From an uncultured Flavobacteriales bacterium (GTDB lineage Bacteria; Bacteroidota; Bacteroidia; Flavobacteriales_D; Parvicellaceae), in the NCBI GenBank assembly GCA_943787535.1, contig CALSMU010000014.1:1-64000 (forward strand): DNA of 64,000 nt, read 5' to 3'. A program made the translations under genes and the position numbers. Below, piece by piece: positions 45,995-55,030 of the stretch (positions within the stretch are counted from its first letter, which is position 1; each line of letters opens with the position of its first letter). Below the pieces are notes generated by a model that searched no databases, had not been told where the DNA came from, and saw only the letters and a program-made list of their open reading frames with translations.

Positions 45995-47770
45995 ATGAAG
46001 CCATTTTGGAGGTCGTTTTGGTCAGCATCTTTAGCAATATTTTTAATAGGAGGAACGCTAATTGCTCTGCTTTTAGTAGGTGTCGGTGGAGCTATTTCAG
46101 GATTGTCAGAAACAACCCCTTTTGTCGTAAAAGAAAACGCGGTGTTACATATGAAGTTGGATACTAAAATTAGCGAAGTATCTTATGCCGAATTTGATCA
46201 AACTTCTTTCTCATTGGATCAAGGGTTTGGATTGAGGGAAATTAAAATCGGATTAGAGGCTGCAAAATCAGACGACAAAATAAAAGGAGTTTTCTTAAAT
46301 ATTACAAATCTTTCCGCTGGAATGGCTACAACAGAGGAAATTAGAGATGCAATAATTGACTTTAAATCTTCGGGAAAGTTTGTTTATGCTTACAATGAGT
46401 TTTACTCGCAAAAAGCATATTACCTCTGCACTGCTGCAGATAAGGTTTATTTATTTCCTGCAGGAATGTTGGAGTTTAAAGGATTGGGGGCAGAATTAAT
46501 GTTTTTGAAAGGTGCAATCGATAAAATGGGTGTTGATGTCCAAATAATAAGAGGAAGTAATAATAAATTTAAGAGTGCGGTAGAGCCTTTAATGTATGAC
46601 AGTATGAGTGTCGCAAATAGAGAGCAAACGATGACTTACATAAATGCTCTATGGAATCAAATGCTAATTGGGGTTAACGAAAAAACAGGGGTGAGTGCAA
46701 ATATGTTAAACGAAATTGCAGATTCGATGTATGTGCGTTCTTCTGAAACCGCATTAGAATATAAACTTGTAGATGAATTAATTTATGAGGATGAACTTTT
46801 AACAGTTTTAAAAGAGGAGTCAGGAACAAAAAAAGAGAAGGATTTAAACTTGGTTTCATTTAAAAAGTATGCCTCGAAAAAAGCAAAGAAATACGACCGT
46901 AAAAATAAAAACAGCAATATTGCAGTAGTTTATGCTGTGGGAGGAATTGAAAGCGGAAAAGGAAACGCAGCAACTATTGGTTCAGAAACGATTGCAGGAG
47001 CGATACGTGAAGCGAGAGAGGATGATGAAATAAAAGCAGTTGTTTTAAGAGTTAATTCTCCAGGAGGAAGCGCATTAGCCTCGGATGTTATTTGGAGAGA
47101 GGTGGTATTAACACAAAAAGCAAAACCAATTATTGTCTCAATGGGAGATGTAGCTGCTTCAGGGGGTTATTATATTGCTTGTGCTGCGGATAAAATTTAT
47201 GCGCAACCCAATACCATTACAGGTTCAATAGGTGTTTTTGGTATAATCCCTAATATAGGGCCTGCGTTAAAAAAGAACTTTGGAATCACATTTGACAGAG
47301 TGCAAACAAACCATCATTCGGTATTGTCCTTAAACAAGGCTTTAACAGATGAAGAAAAGCACTTAATGCAATTAGGGGTAGATGATATTTACAATGATTT
47401 TACGCAAAAAGTAGCGGATGGAAGAGAAGGGTTAGAACAAGCTGATGTTGACAGCATTGGGCAAGGAAGAGTTTGGTCTGGAACAGACGCTTTAAGAATT
47501 GGGCTGGTTGATGAGTTAGGCGGCATCGATGCTGCAGTTGCTTATGCTGCTCAGCAGGTTAATATAGGTGCTGAGGATATTAAATTAGGGGTTTACCCAG
47601 AACAAAAAGAGAATAAGTTACTGGAATTAATGGAGTCTTTAGGAGATGAAGAAGTTAGCGCGGAAACATCTTTGCGATTAAAATTAGAGGCATTTATTCA
47701 GTCAGTGGATAAAATAATATCCACCCAAGGAATTCAAGCTAGAATGCCTTTCGATATTGTGGTTGATTAG
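45995..47770 (+). CDS. sppA: Signal peptide peptidase SppA, long form
   Basis: 591 residues, 67K-type SppA with two S49 repeats and an N-terminal transmembrane helix (LAIFLIGGTLIALLLVGVGG). Ser/Lys dyad: catalytic Ser in SMGDVAASGGYYIACAADK and Lys in NNKFKSAVEPLMYDSMS, as in the E. coli protein. LRVNSPGGSALASDVIWREV and TITGSIGVFGIIPN line the active site. It degrades cleaved signal peptides in the membrane. Complete. Confidence 0.95.
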   Translation: MKPFWRSFWSASLAIFLIGGTLIALLLVGVGGAISGLSETTPFVVKENAVLHMKLDTKISEVSYAEFDQTSFSLDQGFGLREIKIGLEAAKSDDKIKGVFLNITNLSAGMATTEEIRDAIIDFKSSGKFVYAYNEFYSQKAYYLCTAADKVYLFPAGMLEFKGLGAELMFLKGAIDKMGVDVQIIRGSNNKFKSAVEPLMYDSMSVANREQTMTYINALWNQMLIGVNEKTGVSANMLNEIADSMYVRSSETALEYKLVDELIYEDELLTVLKEESGTKKEKDLNLVSFKKYASKKAKKYDRKNKNSNIAVVYAVGGIESGKGNAATIGSETIAGAIREAREDDEIKAVVLRVNSPGGSALASDVIWREVVLTQKAKPIIVSMGDVAASGGYYIACAADKIYAQPNTITGSIGVFGIIPNIGPALKKNFGITFDRVQTNHHSVLSLNKALTDEEKHLMQLGVDDIYNDFTQKVADGREGLEQADVDSIGQGRVWSGTDALRIGLVDELGGIDAAVAYAAQQVNIGAEDIKLGVYPEQKENKLLELMESLGDEEVSAETSLRLKLEAFIQSVDKIISTQGIQARMPFDIVVD

Positions 47771-47774
47771 TATA

Positions 47775-49088
47775 TTAATGGGAAACGATAAATCCCCCCT
47801 TTATTACTTTTCCCCCGCTAGACAGCTCTAGTTGATAAAACCCATTTGTTAAAGCTGAAATTTGTATCGTATTATTTTCCAACCCCCCTTTTAGTACAAT
47901 TTTTCCGGTTGTGGAAAGTACTCTATACGTAGCGTTTTTGTATTCCCCATCCAGCAAAATGTAATCTGACGATGGATTTGGGTATAGCGTAATGCTTTCT
48001 TTTAAGCTTTCTCCAATTCCGCCTACTTGTGGGTCAAAGTCCAATAAAAAAGCCTTGTTGGTAACAGCTTGTCCGGTTTCCATTCCGCCGCAAATAATCC
48101 ATGATGTTGGAGTAATTTGAGCAATTCCTCTTAAATCCATTATTCCGTATGGAGAGCCTAGGCCCTCAAACCACATGTTCCAATCCTTTTGATAAGTTAT
48201 AATTCGAGAATGCGGTTCAACTCCTCCTGAACCATTGTAGGCTATTCCATCAAAATTGTAAGCAGTTCCTGAACCTCCTATCCAGAAACAACGATTGTTG
48301 TATTTAGCCGCGGCCATTCTATATCCATTTCCTCCTGGGTTATCTTGCAACTGACTCCAGGTTATTACTGTTGGGTCAATGGGGTTAATTATGCCCATTC
48401 TTAAATAGGATGTTGCATTAAAACTAAGACCTGAAGTAACCCCTCCATTGTAGAAAATGGTGTCTCCAATTATTACTCCTGAAGCTCCAAACATTTTGTA
48501 CTGAGTTATATTAGGGGTGGCGGTTCCAACGAGCCAATTATCATTTGCTGGGTCGTAAATTTGCACGTTTGGCACATTGTTATTGTTGCTCCAACCCGTT
48601 ATTACATATATCAAACTATCTCTCCAAACCGCTTGCACGTGGTCATCAATAGCAATCGGTATATCTGACCCATCAGGCAAATAATGATTCGTTACAGGGT
48701 CATAAATATGAATTTTAGTAGAAGAAACTTCGCTCCCATTTGCATTAACATGGTAACCTCCTATGATGTATATTTTATTCTTAATTGTGCTTGCACCGGC
48801 AGCTATTTTTCCTAAACCATCGGGAAGTGGTGCGATTGTGTCCCAAATGGCTGTCGTTACATTATACCGATAGGATTTGAGATTAATTCCTGAATAAAGT
48901 TTGGTACTATCTATACCCGAGAAGGAATAAACATTTACGTTTCCAGATCCATCGACTCCTTGCGTAACTGCATTATTGGAAATTCTTTCCGGCATGCTGT
49001 TGAGCTCGGTCCAAGTCCACCCTGTTTGCGAAAAAGTGATGGGCGAATAGCAGAGAAACAAGATTAAATATTTAAAATACATATACAT
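47775..49088 (-). CDS. Secreted Kelch-repeat protein with T9SS sorting domain
   Basis: 437 residues with a signal peptide (LFLCYSPITFSQ). Kelch motifs with paired GG: ISNNAVTQGVDGSGNVNVYS, ASTIKNKIYIIGGYHVNANG, DSLIYVITGWSNNN, YNNRCFWIGGSG and TSWIICGGM, so a six-bladed beta-propeller is likely. The C-terminal region from SITLYPNPSSDYILL is a T9SS type A sorting domain. No catalytic motif; a binding protein. It is divergent from the microprotein gene, with 43 bp between the starts. Confidence 0.85.
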   Translation of the reverse strand: MYMYFKYLILFLCYSPITFSQTGWTWTELNSMPERISNNAVTQGVDGSGNVNVYSFSGIDSTKLYSGINLKSYRYNVTTAIWDTIAPLPDGLGKIAAGASTIKNKIYIIGGYHVNANGSEVSSTKIHIYDPVTNHYLPDGSDIPIAIDDHVQAVWRDSLIYVITGWSNNNNVPNVQIYDPANDNWLVGTATPNITQYKMFGASGVIIGDTIFYNGGVTSGLSFNATSYLRMGIINPIDPTVITWSQLQDNPGGNGYRMAAAKYNNRCFWIGGSGTAYNFDGIAYNGSGGVEPHSRIITYQKDWNMWFEGLGSPYGIMDLRGIAQITPTSWIICGGMETGQAVTNKAFLLDFDPQVGGIGESLKESITLYPNPSSDYILLDGEYKNATYRVLSTTGKIVLKGGLENNTIQISALTNGFYQLELSSGGKVIKGGFIVSH

Positions 49089-49106
49089 TATTTTATATGA
49101 AAGTAG

Positions 49107-49114
49107 TATTTTTG
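49107..49114 (+). promoter_or_regulatory. -7 promoter element of the membrane microprotein
   Basis: TATTTTTG matches TAnnTTTG, 17 nt before the microprotein ATG. The layout suits a short 5' leader. Confidence 0.5.
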
Positions 49115-49131
49115 CTTAAAATTAAGTAAAA

Positions 49132-49230
49132 ATGGGAGACAGTAATTTTCACGGAGATACCGCAGGAGTTGGATACATATATGCTGGAATTGTAATTTTA
49201 GCAATTTTCGGATTCGTATTCTTCGGATAG
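49132..49230 (+). CDS. 32-residue single-pass membrane microprotein
   Basis: A 33-codon ORF: MGDSNFHGDTAGVGYI then YAGIVILAIFGFVFFG, a short polar head and one hydrophobic helix. It has its own -7 box and lies 35 bp upstream of the GH3 gene on the same strand. Too short for ordinary gene callers. It may modulate a membrane complex, but no family is known to me. Confidence 0.5.
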   Translation: MGDSNFHGDTAGVGYIYAGIVILAIFGFVFFG

Positions 49231-49264
49231 ACCGGTATAATCCCTTCGGATATAATTCTTTTTT

Positions 49265-50791
49265 ATGGCAAGGAAAATTGGCGTCCCGTTCAATTCAATT
49301 TTTTCGTGGCTCATAAAGAAACGAATTCATCAAATTGACTTATTTAAGCAATATCCCATTGATGTGCAATTTGACGTCTTTGAACAATTAATTGCCACAG
49401 CTAAGGATACGGAATTTGGCAAACACTACAAATTTAAATCCATTCATTCCTATAAAGAATTCAAGAATAATATTCCTCTTCAATCATATGAGGATATTAA
49501 GCCCTACGTAAACAGGTTAAAACAAGGTGAGCAAAACTTATTGTGGCCAACAGAAATAAAATGGTTTGCAAAATCCTCGGGAACTTCAGGAGATAAAAGT
49601 AAGTTTATTCCTGTTTCAAAAGAAGCACTTACAGAAAGCCATTATCAAGGAGGTAAAGATCTTTTAGCATTGTATTATACGAACCATCCTAAAACAAAAT
49701 TATTTAATGGAAAACACCTTATTCTTGGCGGAAGCGCGCAAATAAACTACATTAACAATAAGTCATATTTTGGGGACTTATCTGCAATAATTGTTAAAAA
49801 TTTGCCTTGGTGGTGTGAACTCAGAAGGACTCCCAAAAAGGAAATTACATTAATGGAAGAATGGGAGGAAAAGTTGGATAAAATGGCTGAATCTACTGTC
49901 AAAGAAGACGTGCATATTCTTGCAGGAATTCCCTCCTGGACATTGGTTCTTTTGAAAAAGATCCTTGAAAAAAACAACACAGACAATATAATTGATATTT
50001 GGCCAAACCTTGAATTATATATGCACGGAGGCGTTAGTTTTGAGCCCTATGAAGAACAATTTAAAGCGATAATCCAAAAAAGTAATATGAATTATGTTCA
50101 AACTTATAATGCTAGTGAAGGGTGTTTTGGAATTCAAGATCGAGTTGTTGCAGACGATATGCTCCTGATGTTGGATTATGGGATTTTTTATGAGTTTATA
50201 CCCATGGATGAATTTGAAAGCGATTCGCCAACAGTAATTTGCATTGAAGATGTTGAACTTAATGTTAACTACGCTTTAGTTATCTCAACAAATGCTGGTT
50301 TATGGCGCTATGTTATAGGCGATACAATAATATTCACATCGCTTAAACCTTATCGATTTAAGGTTTCGGGGAGAACTAAAAACTATATCAATGCCTTTGG
50401 CGAAGAAATGATAATCGACAATGCTGAAAAAGCAATAAAAATAGCTTGTGAAAAAGCAAAAGCACAAATAAAGGAATACACTGCTTGTCCTATTTATATC
50501 GACAAATCAAGCACAGGAGGGCATCAATGGTTAATTGAGTTTGAAGATGAACCCGAAAATCTAGAATACTTCACACAGACTTTAGATATGGCATTGAAAT
50601 CTATAAATAGTGATTATGAAGCTAAAAGATCAAATAACTTAACTTTACAGGCTCCGGTTATACAAAAAGTACAAAAAGGAACGTTTTATGCATGGTTGAA
50701 AAGCAAAGGAAAAGCGGGAGGGCAGAATAAAATCCCAAGGCTTTCAAATGACCGTAAAATTGTTGATGAGATATTGGAATTGATTAAATGA
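49265..50791 (+). CDS. GH3 auxin-responsive-promoter family adenylate-forming enzyme
   Basis: 508 residues, GH3 family of the ANL adenylate-forming superfamily. The ATP-binding loop KSSGTSGDKSKFIPVSKEAL is intact, and a nucleotide region QTYNASEGCFGIQDRV and FKVSGRTKNYINAFGEEMII (the SGR / hinge motif) follow. In plants GH3 enzymes join acyl acids to amino acids; the bacterial role is undefined. The last base of its stop overlaps the ATGA start of the next gene, which makes them translationally coupled. Upstream is the membrane microprotein. Confidence 0.9.
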   Translation: MARKIGVPFNSIFSWLIKKRIHQIDLFKQYPIDVQFDVFEQLIATAKDTEFGKHYKFKSIHSYKEFKNNIPLQSYEDIKPYVNRLKQGEQNLLWPTEIKWFAKSSGTSGDKSKFIPVSKEALTESHYQGGKDLLALYYTNHPKTKLFNGKHLILGGSAQINYINNKSYFGDLSAIIVKNLPWWCELRRTPKKEITLMEEWEEKLDKMAESTVKEDVHILAGIPSWTLVLLKKILEKNNTDNIIDIWPNLELYMHGGVSFEPYEEQFKAIIQKSNMNYVQTYNASEGCFGIQDRVVADDMLLMLDYGIFYEFIPMDEFESDSPTVICIEDVELNVNYALVISTNAGLWRYVIGDTIIFTSLKPYRFKVSGRTKNYINAFGEEMIIDNAEKAIKIACEKAKAQIKEYTACPIYIDKSSTGGHQWLIEFEDEPENLEYFTQTLDMALKSINSDYEAKRSNNLTLQAPVIQKVQKGTFYAWLKSKGKAGGQNKIPRLSNDRKIVDEILELIK

Positions 50792-51597
50792 AGATGAAGT
50801 TGTTTATACTCGTATTTAGTTTTTGCGTTGTTATTTCAGGTAACGGACAAATAAAATTTGAATTGATTAATGCTTTTTCAACAACAACTAAAGACTTTAC
50901 AACAGATCATTTGAATAGAATTTATTTGATTGATAATAATCAAATCTTTAAGTTAAATTATGCTGGAGATACCTTATACGTTTATAGTAATAAAACATTA
51001 GGGAATATTAATTGTTTGGACGTAAACAATACACTTCGCCCAATTTTATTTTTCAAAGAAAATGCGCGAATTGTAGTCACGGACAATACATTGTCTGCAC
51101 AACAAAACCCATATTCCTTGGAAGATTTGGACTTATACCAAGCTCAATTAATTGCGACGAGTTTGGTTGATAATGGAATTTGGATTTACGATCAGGAACT
51201 GTTTCAATTAATAAAGGTAAACAAGGAATTCGAGCGAATCTACGAATCTGGAAACTTAGAGCAAATTCTCCAAAAAGATAATTTAAATCCATCACAAATT
51301 CTTGAGCACCAAGATAAGGTTTATATGGTTTGTCCTGAGCAGGGTATTTTGGTGTTTGACATATATGGGTCGTATATTAAAACTATTCCATTATTAGATG
51401 TAGGTGAGATTCAGATTGATGATAATATTATATATTATCAAAAAGAGGGAAATTATTATGGCTATGGTTTAATAGGTTTTCAAGAGGTAAAAATTCAACT
51501 TCCTTTTCATACTTTTGAAAAAATAAGGCTAGAAAAAGACCGTTTAATTGTTCTTTCAAAAAACAAAATCTCAATATATTCTATTGGAAACAAATAA
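50788..51597 (+). CDS. Secreted propeller-like protein coupled to the GH3 gene
   Basis: 269 residues. Signal peptide (LFILVFSFCVVISGNGQ) followed by repeated short strands resembling NHL/SMP-30-type propeller blades (TTDHLNRIYLIDNNQIFKLN, IWIYDQELFQLIKVNKEF, VYMVCPEQGILVFDIYG, YGYGLIGFQEVKIQ). No catalytic motif is evident. The ATGA overlap with the GH3 gene suggests a related function, one protein in the cytoplasm and one outside. I cannot name a family. Confidence 0.65.
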   Translation: MKMKLFILVFSFCVVISGNGQIKFELINAFSTTTKDFTTDHLNRIYLIDNNQIFKLNYAGDTLYVYSNKTLGNINCLDVNNTLRPILFFKENARIVVTDNTLSAQQNPYSLEDLDLYQAQLIATSLVDNGIWIYDQELFQLIKVNKEFERIYESGNLEQILQKDNLNPSQILEHQDKVYMVCPEQGILVFDIYGSYIKTIPLLDVGEIQIDDNIIYYQKEGNYYGYGLIGFQEVKIQLPFHTFEKIRLEKDRLIVLSKNKISIYSIGNK

Positions 51598-51707
51598 ATG
51601 AAATGTGTGTTTCATTCAAATAATTGAAAATATTCTAAATTTTTAGACTTATCAACAAGCAGCGTATAGAAATAATTGTACTTTAGGAGCTCTTAAAACT
51701 TAGCGGA

Positions 51708-52322
51708 ATGCATATAGCCATAGCAGGAAATATTGGAGCGGGTAAAACAACCTTAACAGAGTTGCTTTCGAAGCACTATAAATGGGACACACATTATGAA
51801 GATGTGGATGAAAACCCTTATTTGTTAGATTTCTATGATGATATGCAACGCTGGTCATTTAACTTGCAAGTATATTATTTGAATAGTAGATTTACACAAA
51901 TTCAAGACATTAAAGAGAGCAAAAACACGATAATTCAAGATAGAACGATACACGAGGATGCTTATATATTTGCCCCTAACTTGCATTCAATGGGCCTAAT
52001 GTCTACGAGAGATTTTGAAAATTATTTTTCATTATTCAATCTTATGGAGTCATTTATTTCTGCCCCTGACCTACTAATTTATCTTCGAGCGAGTGTTCCA
52101 AAGTTGGTTAATAATATTCAGAAAAGAGGCAGAGAATACGAAGAGAGTATTCGCTTAGATTACTTAAAAAGGTTGAACGAGCGCTACGAAGCTTGGATTT
52201 CGACTTATGATAGTGGAAAGTTGCTGATTATTGATATTGATGAGAATTCGTTTCACGATAATCCAGAAGACCTAGGAAAGATTGTTAGCCAAATAGACGC
52301 TGAGCTACACGGGTTATTTTAA
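51708..52322 (+). CDS. Deoxynucleoside kinase (dNK family), second paralogue
   Basis: 204 residues. P-loop MHIAIAGNIGAGKTTLTELL, the classic DRTIHEDAYIFA (DRS-like) motif and QKRGREYEESIRLDYL (the lid RxxR region), so this copy is closer to typical bacterial dAdo/dGuo kinases than the one at 44656-45285. It salvages deoxynucleosides. It is independent, with a near -7 box TACTTTAG about 30 nt upstream. Confidence 0.88.
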   Translation: MHIAIAGNIGAGKTTLTELLSKHYKWDTHYEDVDENPYLLDFYDDMQRWSFNLQVYYLNSRFTQIQDIKESKNTIIQDRTIHEDAYIFAPNLHSMGLMSTRDFENYFSLFNLMESFISAPDLLIYLRASVPKLVNNIQKRGREYEESIRLDYLKRLNERYEAWISTYDSGKLLIIDIDENSFHDNPEDLGKIVSQIDAELHGLF

Positions 52323-52330
52323 TGTATTTT

Positions 52331-52420
52331 TTATGATGTAGATTGACAAGGGATACTAATCTCAACTTTGGTTCCAGTTGTTCCATTGTTCAAGTCCATT
52401 ACCCGAAACTGCATGTGGGC
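52331..52420 (-). pseudogene. C-terminal fragment of a LytS-type histidine kinase
   Basis: A minus-strand frame ends AHMQFRVMDLNNG then TTGTKVEISIPCQSTS at 52331. The pattern (V-DL-NG-GTKVEI-IP) is the last strand of the HATPase domain of LytS/YehU-type histidine kinases in Bacteroidota. The upstream kinase is absent, so this is a remnant. It lies in the 117-bp gap between the dNK and the transglutaminase-like gene. Confidence 0.35.
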
Positions 52421-52438
52421 TATAGTAAAACTTGCTTT

Positions 52439-53644
52439 ATGAATAAATATTCTCTTGTTATTATAAGTTCTTTTGATTTTATTTAGCTGTGTCAGCTCTG
52501 TAGATTATGATATTATTTGCAATACCGAACTCTCGGAAGAAACTGAAACACTCTATTTCGAGGTAGATTATGGAGACATAGAAAATTTCTTTGAATTTGA
52601 AATTTACAAACATAAATACAATGTAGAAATTTCTTTTGATCAAGAAATAATCGACAGCTATAAGAATGCCGTTAGAACACTTTCGTATTATGTTAATGAA
52701 ACTCCTCCAAGTACAGAAGACTTTTACAATGTTTTCTTAAATGACGACCAAGATCTTTACCTGCTACAAGGCATAATTGAAACCCTAAGAAATAGAACCA
52801 TTGGTACCGATTACGACATTGTTCAAATGATCGTAGGGTTTGTACAAACCATTCCTTACGATAAATATGCCGCAGATGTAAACTACCCTACGAAACAATG
52901 GCTTTTAATAAAGTAGATTGCGATGAAAAGTCCATTCTTCTTTGTAAACTTTTAAATCTAAAGGGATACAATTCTTGCCTTTTTGTTTATGAGAAAGAAA
53001 AACATATGGCGGTTGGATTAAAAGTAGCAGATGCGGGATATTATAAAAACGGTTATGTTTTTATTGAGTCTACAAACACATTTCCTATTGGCAAAAGGGG
53101 AATATCTTTAGATGGCAAAGAATCTTCGGAGGAACCTTTAATTATCCTCCCAAGAGAGAATGACCAGGGGTACTACGAGCAGTTTTTAGATGTTGAAGAT
53201 TGCTACAAGGAAATTGCAAAGGTTCATGGTGAGCTGTATCTAGAAAATAATATTAAAGGGAAAAAGCTTTTGGAGAAAATGAACGCCTTAGAAATAGAAA
53301 AAAATTCCTTAAGCGAAAAAATTAACGATTACACCATTAAGCTAACGGCTTTAAAATCCACTGTTGATTCTTTAGAAAAAATAACTCTACAGATGAATTG
53401 CTCGAGCGCACCAACAGAAGAAATATATAATGAATGTGTTACAATTAACGAAGAAAGAAATTCAACAATTGAAAACTATCAAGATTTATTGTATGAATAT
53501 GAAACTGATTTCAAAAGGCATAATAAAGTTATTTCAAAATACAACAAGTTGGTTGAAAAATTCAATAAAATGAATAACAAAGAAAAAAGCCCTTTCACAA
53601 GAACAAATCTTGATTTAGAATCAATCGCAAAACTAAAAAGATGA
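52439..53644 (+). CDS. Transglutaminase-like lipoprotein with coiled coil, two frameshifts
   Basis: About 400 codons. The start MNKYSLVII runs into LILFSCVSSVDYD, a lipobox, after a one-base shift near 52470. The second shift near 52900 joins YDKYAADVNYPTK to KVDCDEKSILLCKLLNLKGY, which carries the Cys of a transglutaminase-like (BTLCP/TGc) cysteine peptidase. HMAVGL gives the His and YVFIEST the third residue region. The C-terminal 140 residues are coiled-coil (EIEKNSLSEKINDYTIKLTA, YEYETDFKRHNKVISKYNKL). Probably secreted, possibly a broken gene in a decay island. Confidence 0.55.
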
Positions 53645-53802
53645 AAACATTTCTTTATATACTGCTTATTTGAGGAGATATTATTTGCAAAGGTAAAATT
53701 ATTGGGAAAACTGGAACCTCCGGAAACTCTACTGGACCTCACCTTCATTTTGAAATAATTGAGAATAAAAAGAAGATCAACCCTTTGGAATACCTTTTAT
53801 GA
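53641..53802 (+). pseudogene. Remnant of an M23 peptidase with an in-frame stop
   Basis: Reads MKTFLYILLI then TGA, then GDIICKGKIIGKTGTSGNS and TGPHLHFEIIENKKKINP ending LEYLL at 53802, all in one frame. The HLH motif and the TGTSGNSTGPHLHFEI block are the end of a LytM/M23 domain. The rest of the domain, including HxxxD, is gone. Signal-peptide start and domain tail are fused, so a deletion is likely. It overlaps the preceding stop (ATGA). Confidence 0.6.
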
Positions 53803-53816
53803 CAGTGTTGACTATC

Positions 53817-54380
53817 TTACTTGTTGTTGAATTCGTTCATGGTTCTGTCCAGGCCAATTGTAACAAATGACTTGATAGCATTTCCAATTGTTTCGACCCT
53901 TTCTTCAAGCGCTTTTTCCTCTTCTTTTGACCATTCACCAAGCACATAGTTGACTTGGTTTCCTGGATTGAATTCACTTCCTACACCAAATCGAAGACGG
54001 CTGTATTTATTCGAGCTTAATACGAGTTGAATATCTTTTAAACCATTATGACCTCCATTACTTCCTTTTGCTTTAATTCTAATTTTACCAAAAGGGAGAG
54101 CAATGTCATCTGTAATGACTAAAATATTATTGACAGGTACTTTTTCTTTTTGAAGCCAATAGTTAACAGCTTTACCACTTAAGTTCATAAAAGTGTTTGG
54201 CTTGATTAAAATAAGCGTTCTTCCTTTAAATTTTAGAACAGCTTTATCTCCTAAACGATTGGGCTCAAAACAAATATTGGACGCATTAGCTAATGCGTCC
54301 AATATTATAAATCCTATGTTATGTCGGGTGTTTTTATACTTTTCACCCGGATTACCCAATCCAACGATTAGATACTTCAT
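53817..54380 (-). CDS. pth: Peptidyl-tRNA hydrolase
   Basis: 187 residues, full-length Pth that cleaves peptidyl-tRNA dropped by the ribosome. Signatures: MKYLIVGLGNPGEKYKNTRH with the catalytic His, VITDDIALPFGKIRIKAKGS and GSNGGHNGLKDI. Codons for LDALANASNI are embedded in a 34-bp perfect palindrome (54273-54306). The start is 3 bp from rplY, the usual L25-Pth gene pair. Confidence 0.96.
   Translation of the reverse strand: MKYLIVGLGNPGEKYKNTRHNIGFIILDALANASNICFEPNRLGDKAVLKFKGRTLILIKPNTFMNLSGKAVNYWLQKEKVPVNNILVITDDIALPFGKIRIKAKGSNGGHNGLKDIQLVLSSNKYSRLRFGVGSEFNPGNQVNYVLGEWSKEEEKALEERVETIGNAIKSFVTIGLDRTMNEFNNK
54273..54306. repeat. 34-bp perfect palindrome inside pth
   Basis: AATATTGGACGCATTAG followed by its exact reverse complement, zero mismatches and no loop. 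It falls within the pth coding region and encodes LDALANASNI on both strands. It can form a stable hairpin in RNA. Confidence 0.85.
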
Positions 54381-54383
54381 AAT

Positions 54384-55016
54384 CTATTCTGCTGCTGCTT
54401 CTTCAGTTGAAGCTTCTGCTCCTTCTGCTCCTTCTTCTTCTCCTTCTTCTTCTCCTTCTTCTTCTTCAGAAGCCCCTCTTGCCATTGCAACACTAACTAC
54501 AACTGCTTCAGCTGGATCTAAAAATCGAAGTCCAGAGACATTCATTTCAGAAACTCTTATTTTATGACCAATTCTAACATTAGTAATATCAACTTCGATG
54601 GCATCTGGTAAATCAGAAATTTTCCCTTCAACCAATAGCGATCTAAAGTTTTGGCTCAATTTACCACCGTTTCTAACACCAACCGAAAACCCGTTAGTTT
54701 TTACTGGTATTTTAATTTTAACAGGCGCTCCATCTAAAACTTCTAAAAAGTCAATATGAACAACTTTATCTGTAACAGGATGAATTTGCACATCTTTAAC
54801 GATAGCGTTTACTTTATTTCCATTAAGTTCTAACTCAACGACATAAACGTTTGGAGTAAAAACTAATTTTTTAGCGTCATTTTCAGAAATGTGAAAATGA
54901 ACTTGTTCTTTTCCTCCGTACAATACAGATGGAATTTTACCTTCTCTTCTGAGAAGAGTAGCATCTTTTTTCCCTACGTTCTCTCTAGTAGAACCGCTCA
55001 ATGATACTGTTTTCAT
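54384..55016 (-). CDS. rplY: 50S ribosomal protein L25 (CTC form)
   Basis: 210 residues. MKTVSLSGSTRENVGKKDAT starts the 5S rRNA-binding L25 domain, followed by the TL5/CTC beta-domain (VDITNVRIGHKIRVSEMNVS). It ends in a low-complexity acidic tail (EEEEGEEEGEEEGAEGAEAS and on, about residues 183-210), common in Bacteroidota L25. Adjacent to pth and prs. Confidence 0.95.
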   Translation of the reverse strand: MKTVSLSGSTRENVGKKDATLLRREGKIPSVLYGGKEQVHFHISENDAKKLVFTPNVYVVELELNGNKVNAIVKDVQIHPVTDKVVHIDFLEVLDGAPVKIKIPVKTNGFSVGVRNGGKLSQNFRSLLVEGKISDLPDAIEVDITNVRIGHKIRVSEMNVSGLRFLDPAEAVVVSVAMARGASEEEEGEEEGEEEGAEGAEASTEEAAAE

Positions 55017-55030
55017 AATTATATATTTAT

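Noticed and set aside
54193..54567. Plus-strand ORF opposite pth and rplY
   Set aside because: It is the complement of two well-conserved genes. Part of its sequence repeats the Pth peptide only because of the 34-bp palindrome.
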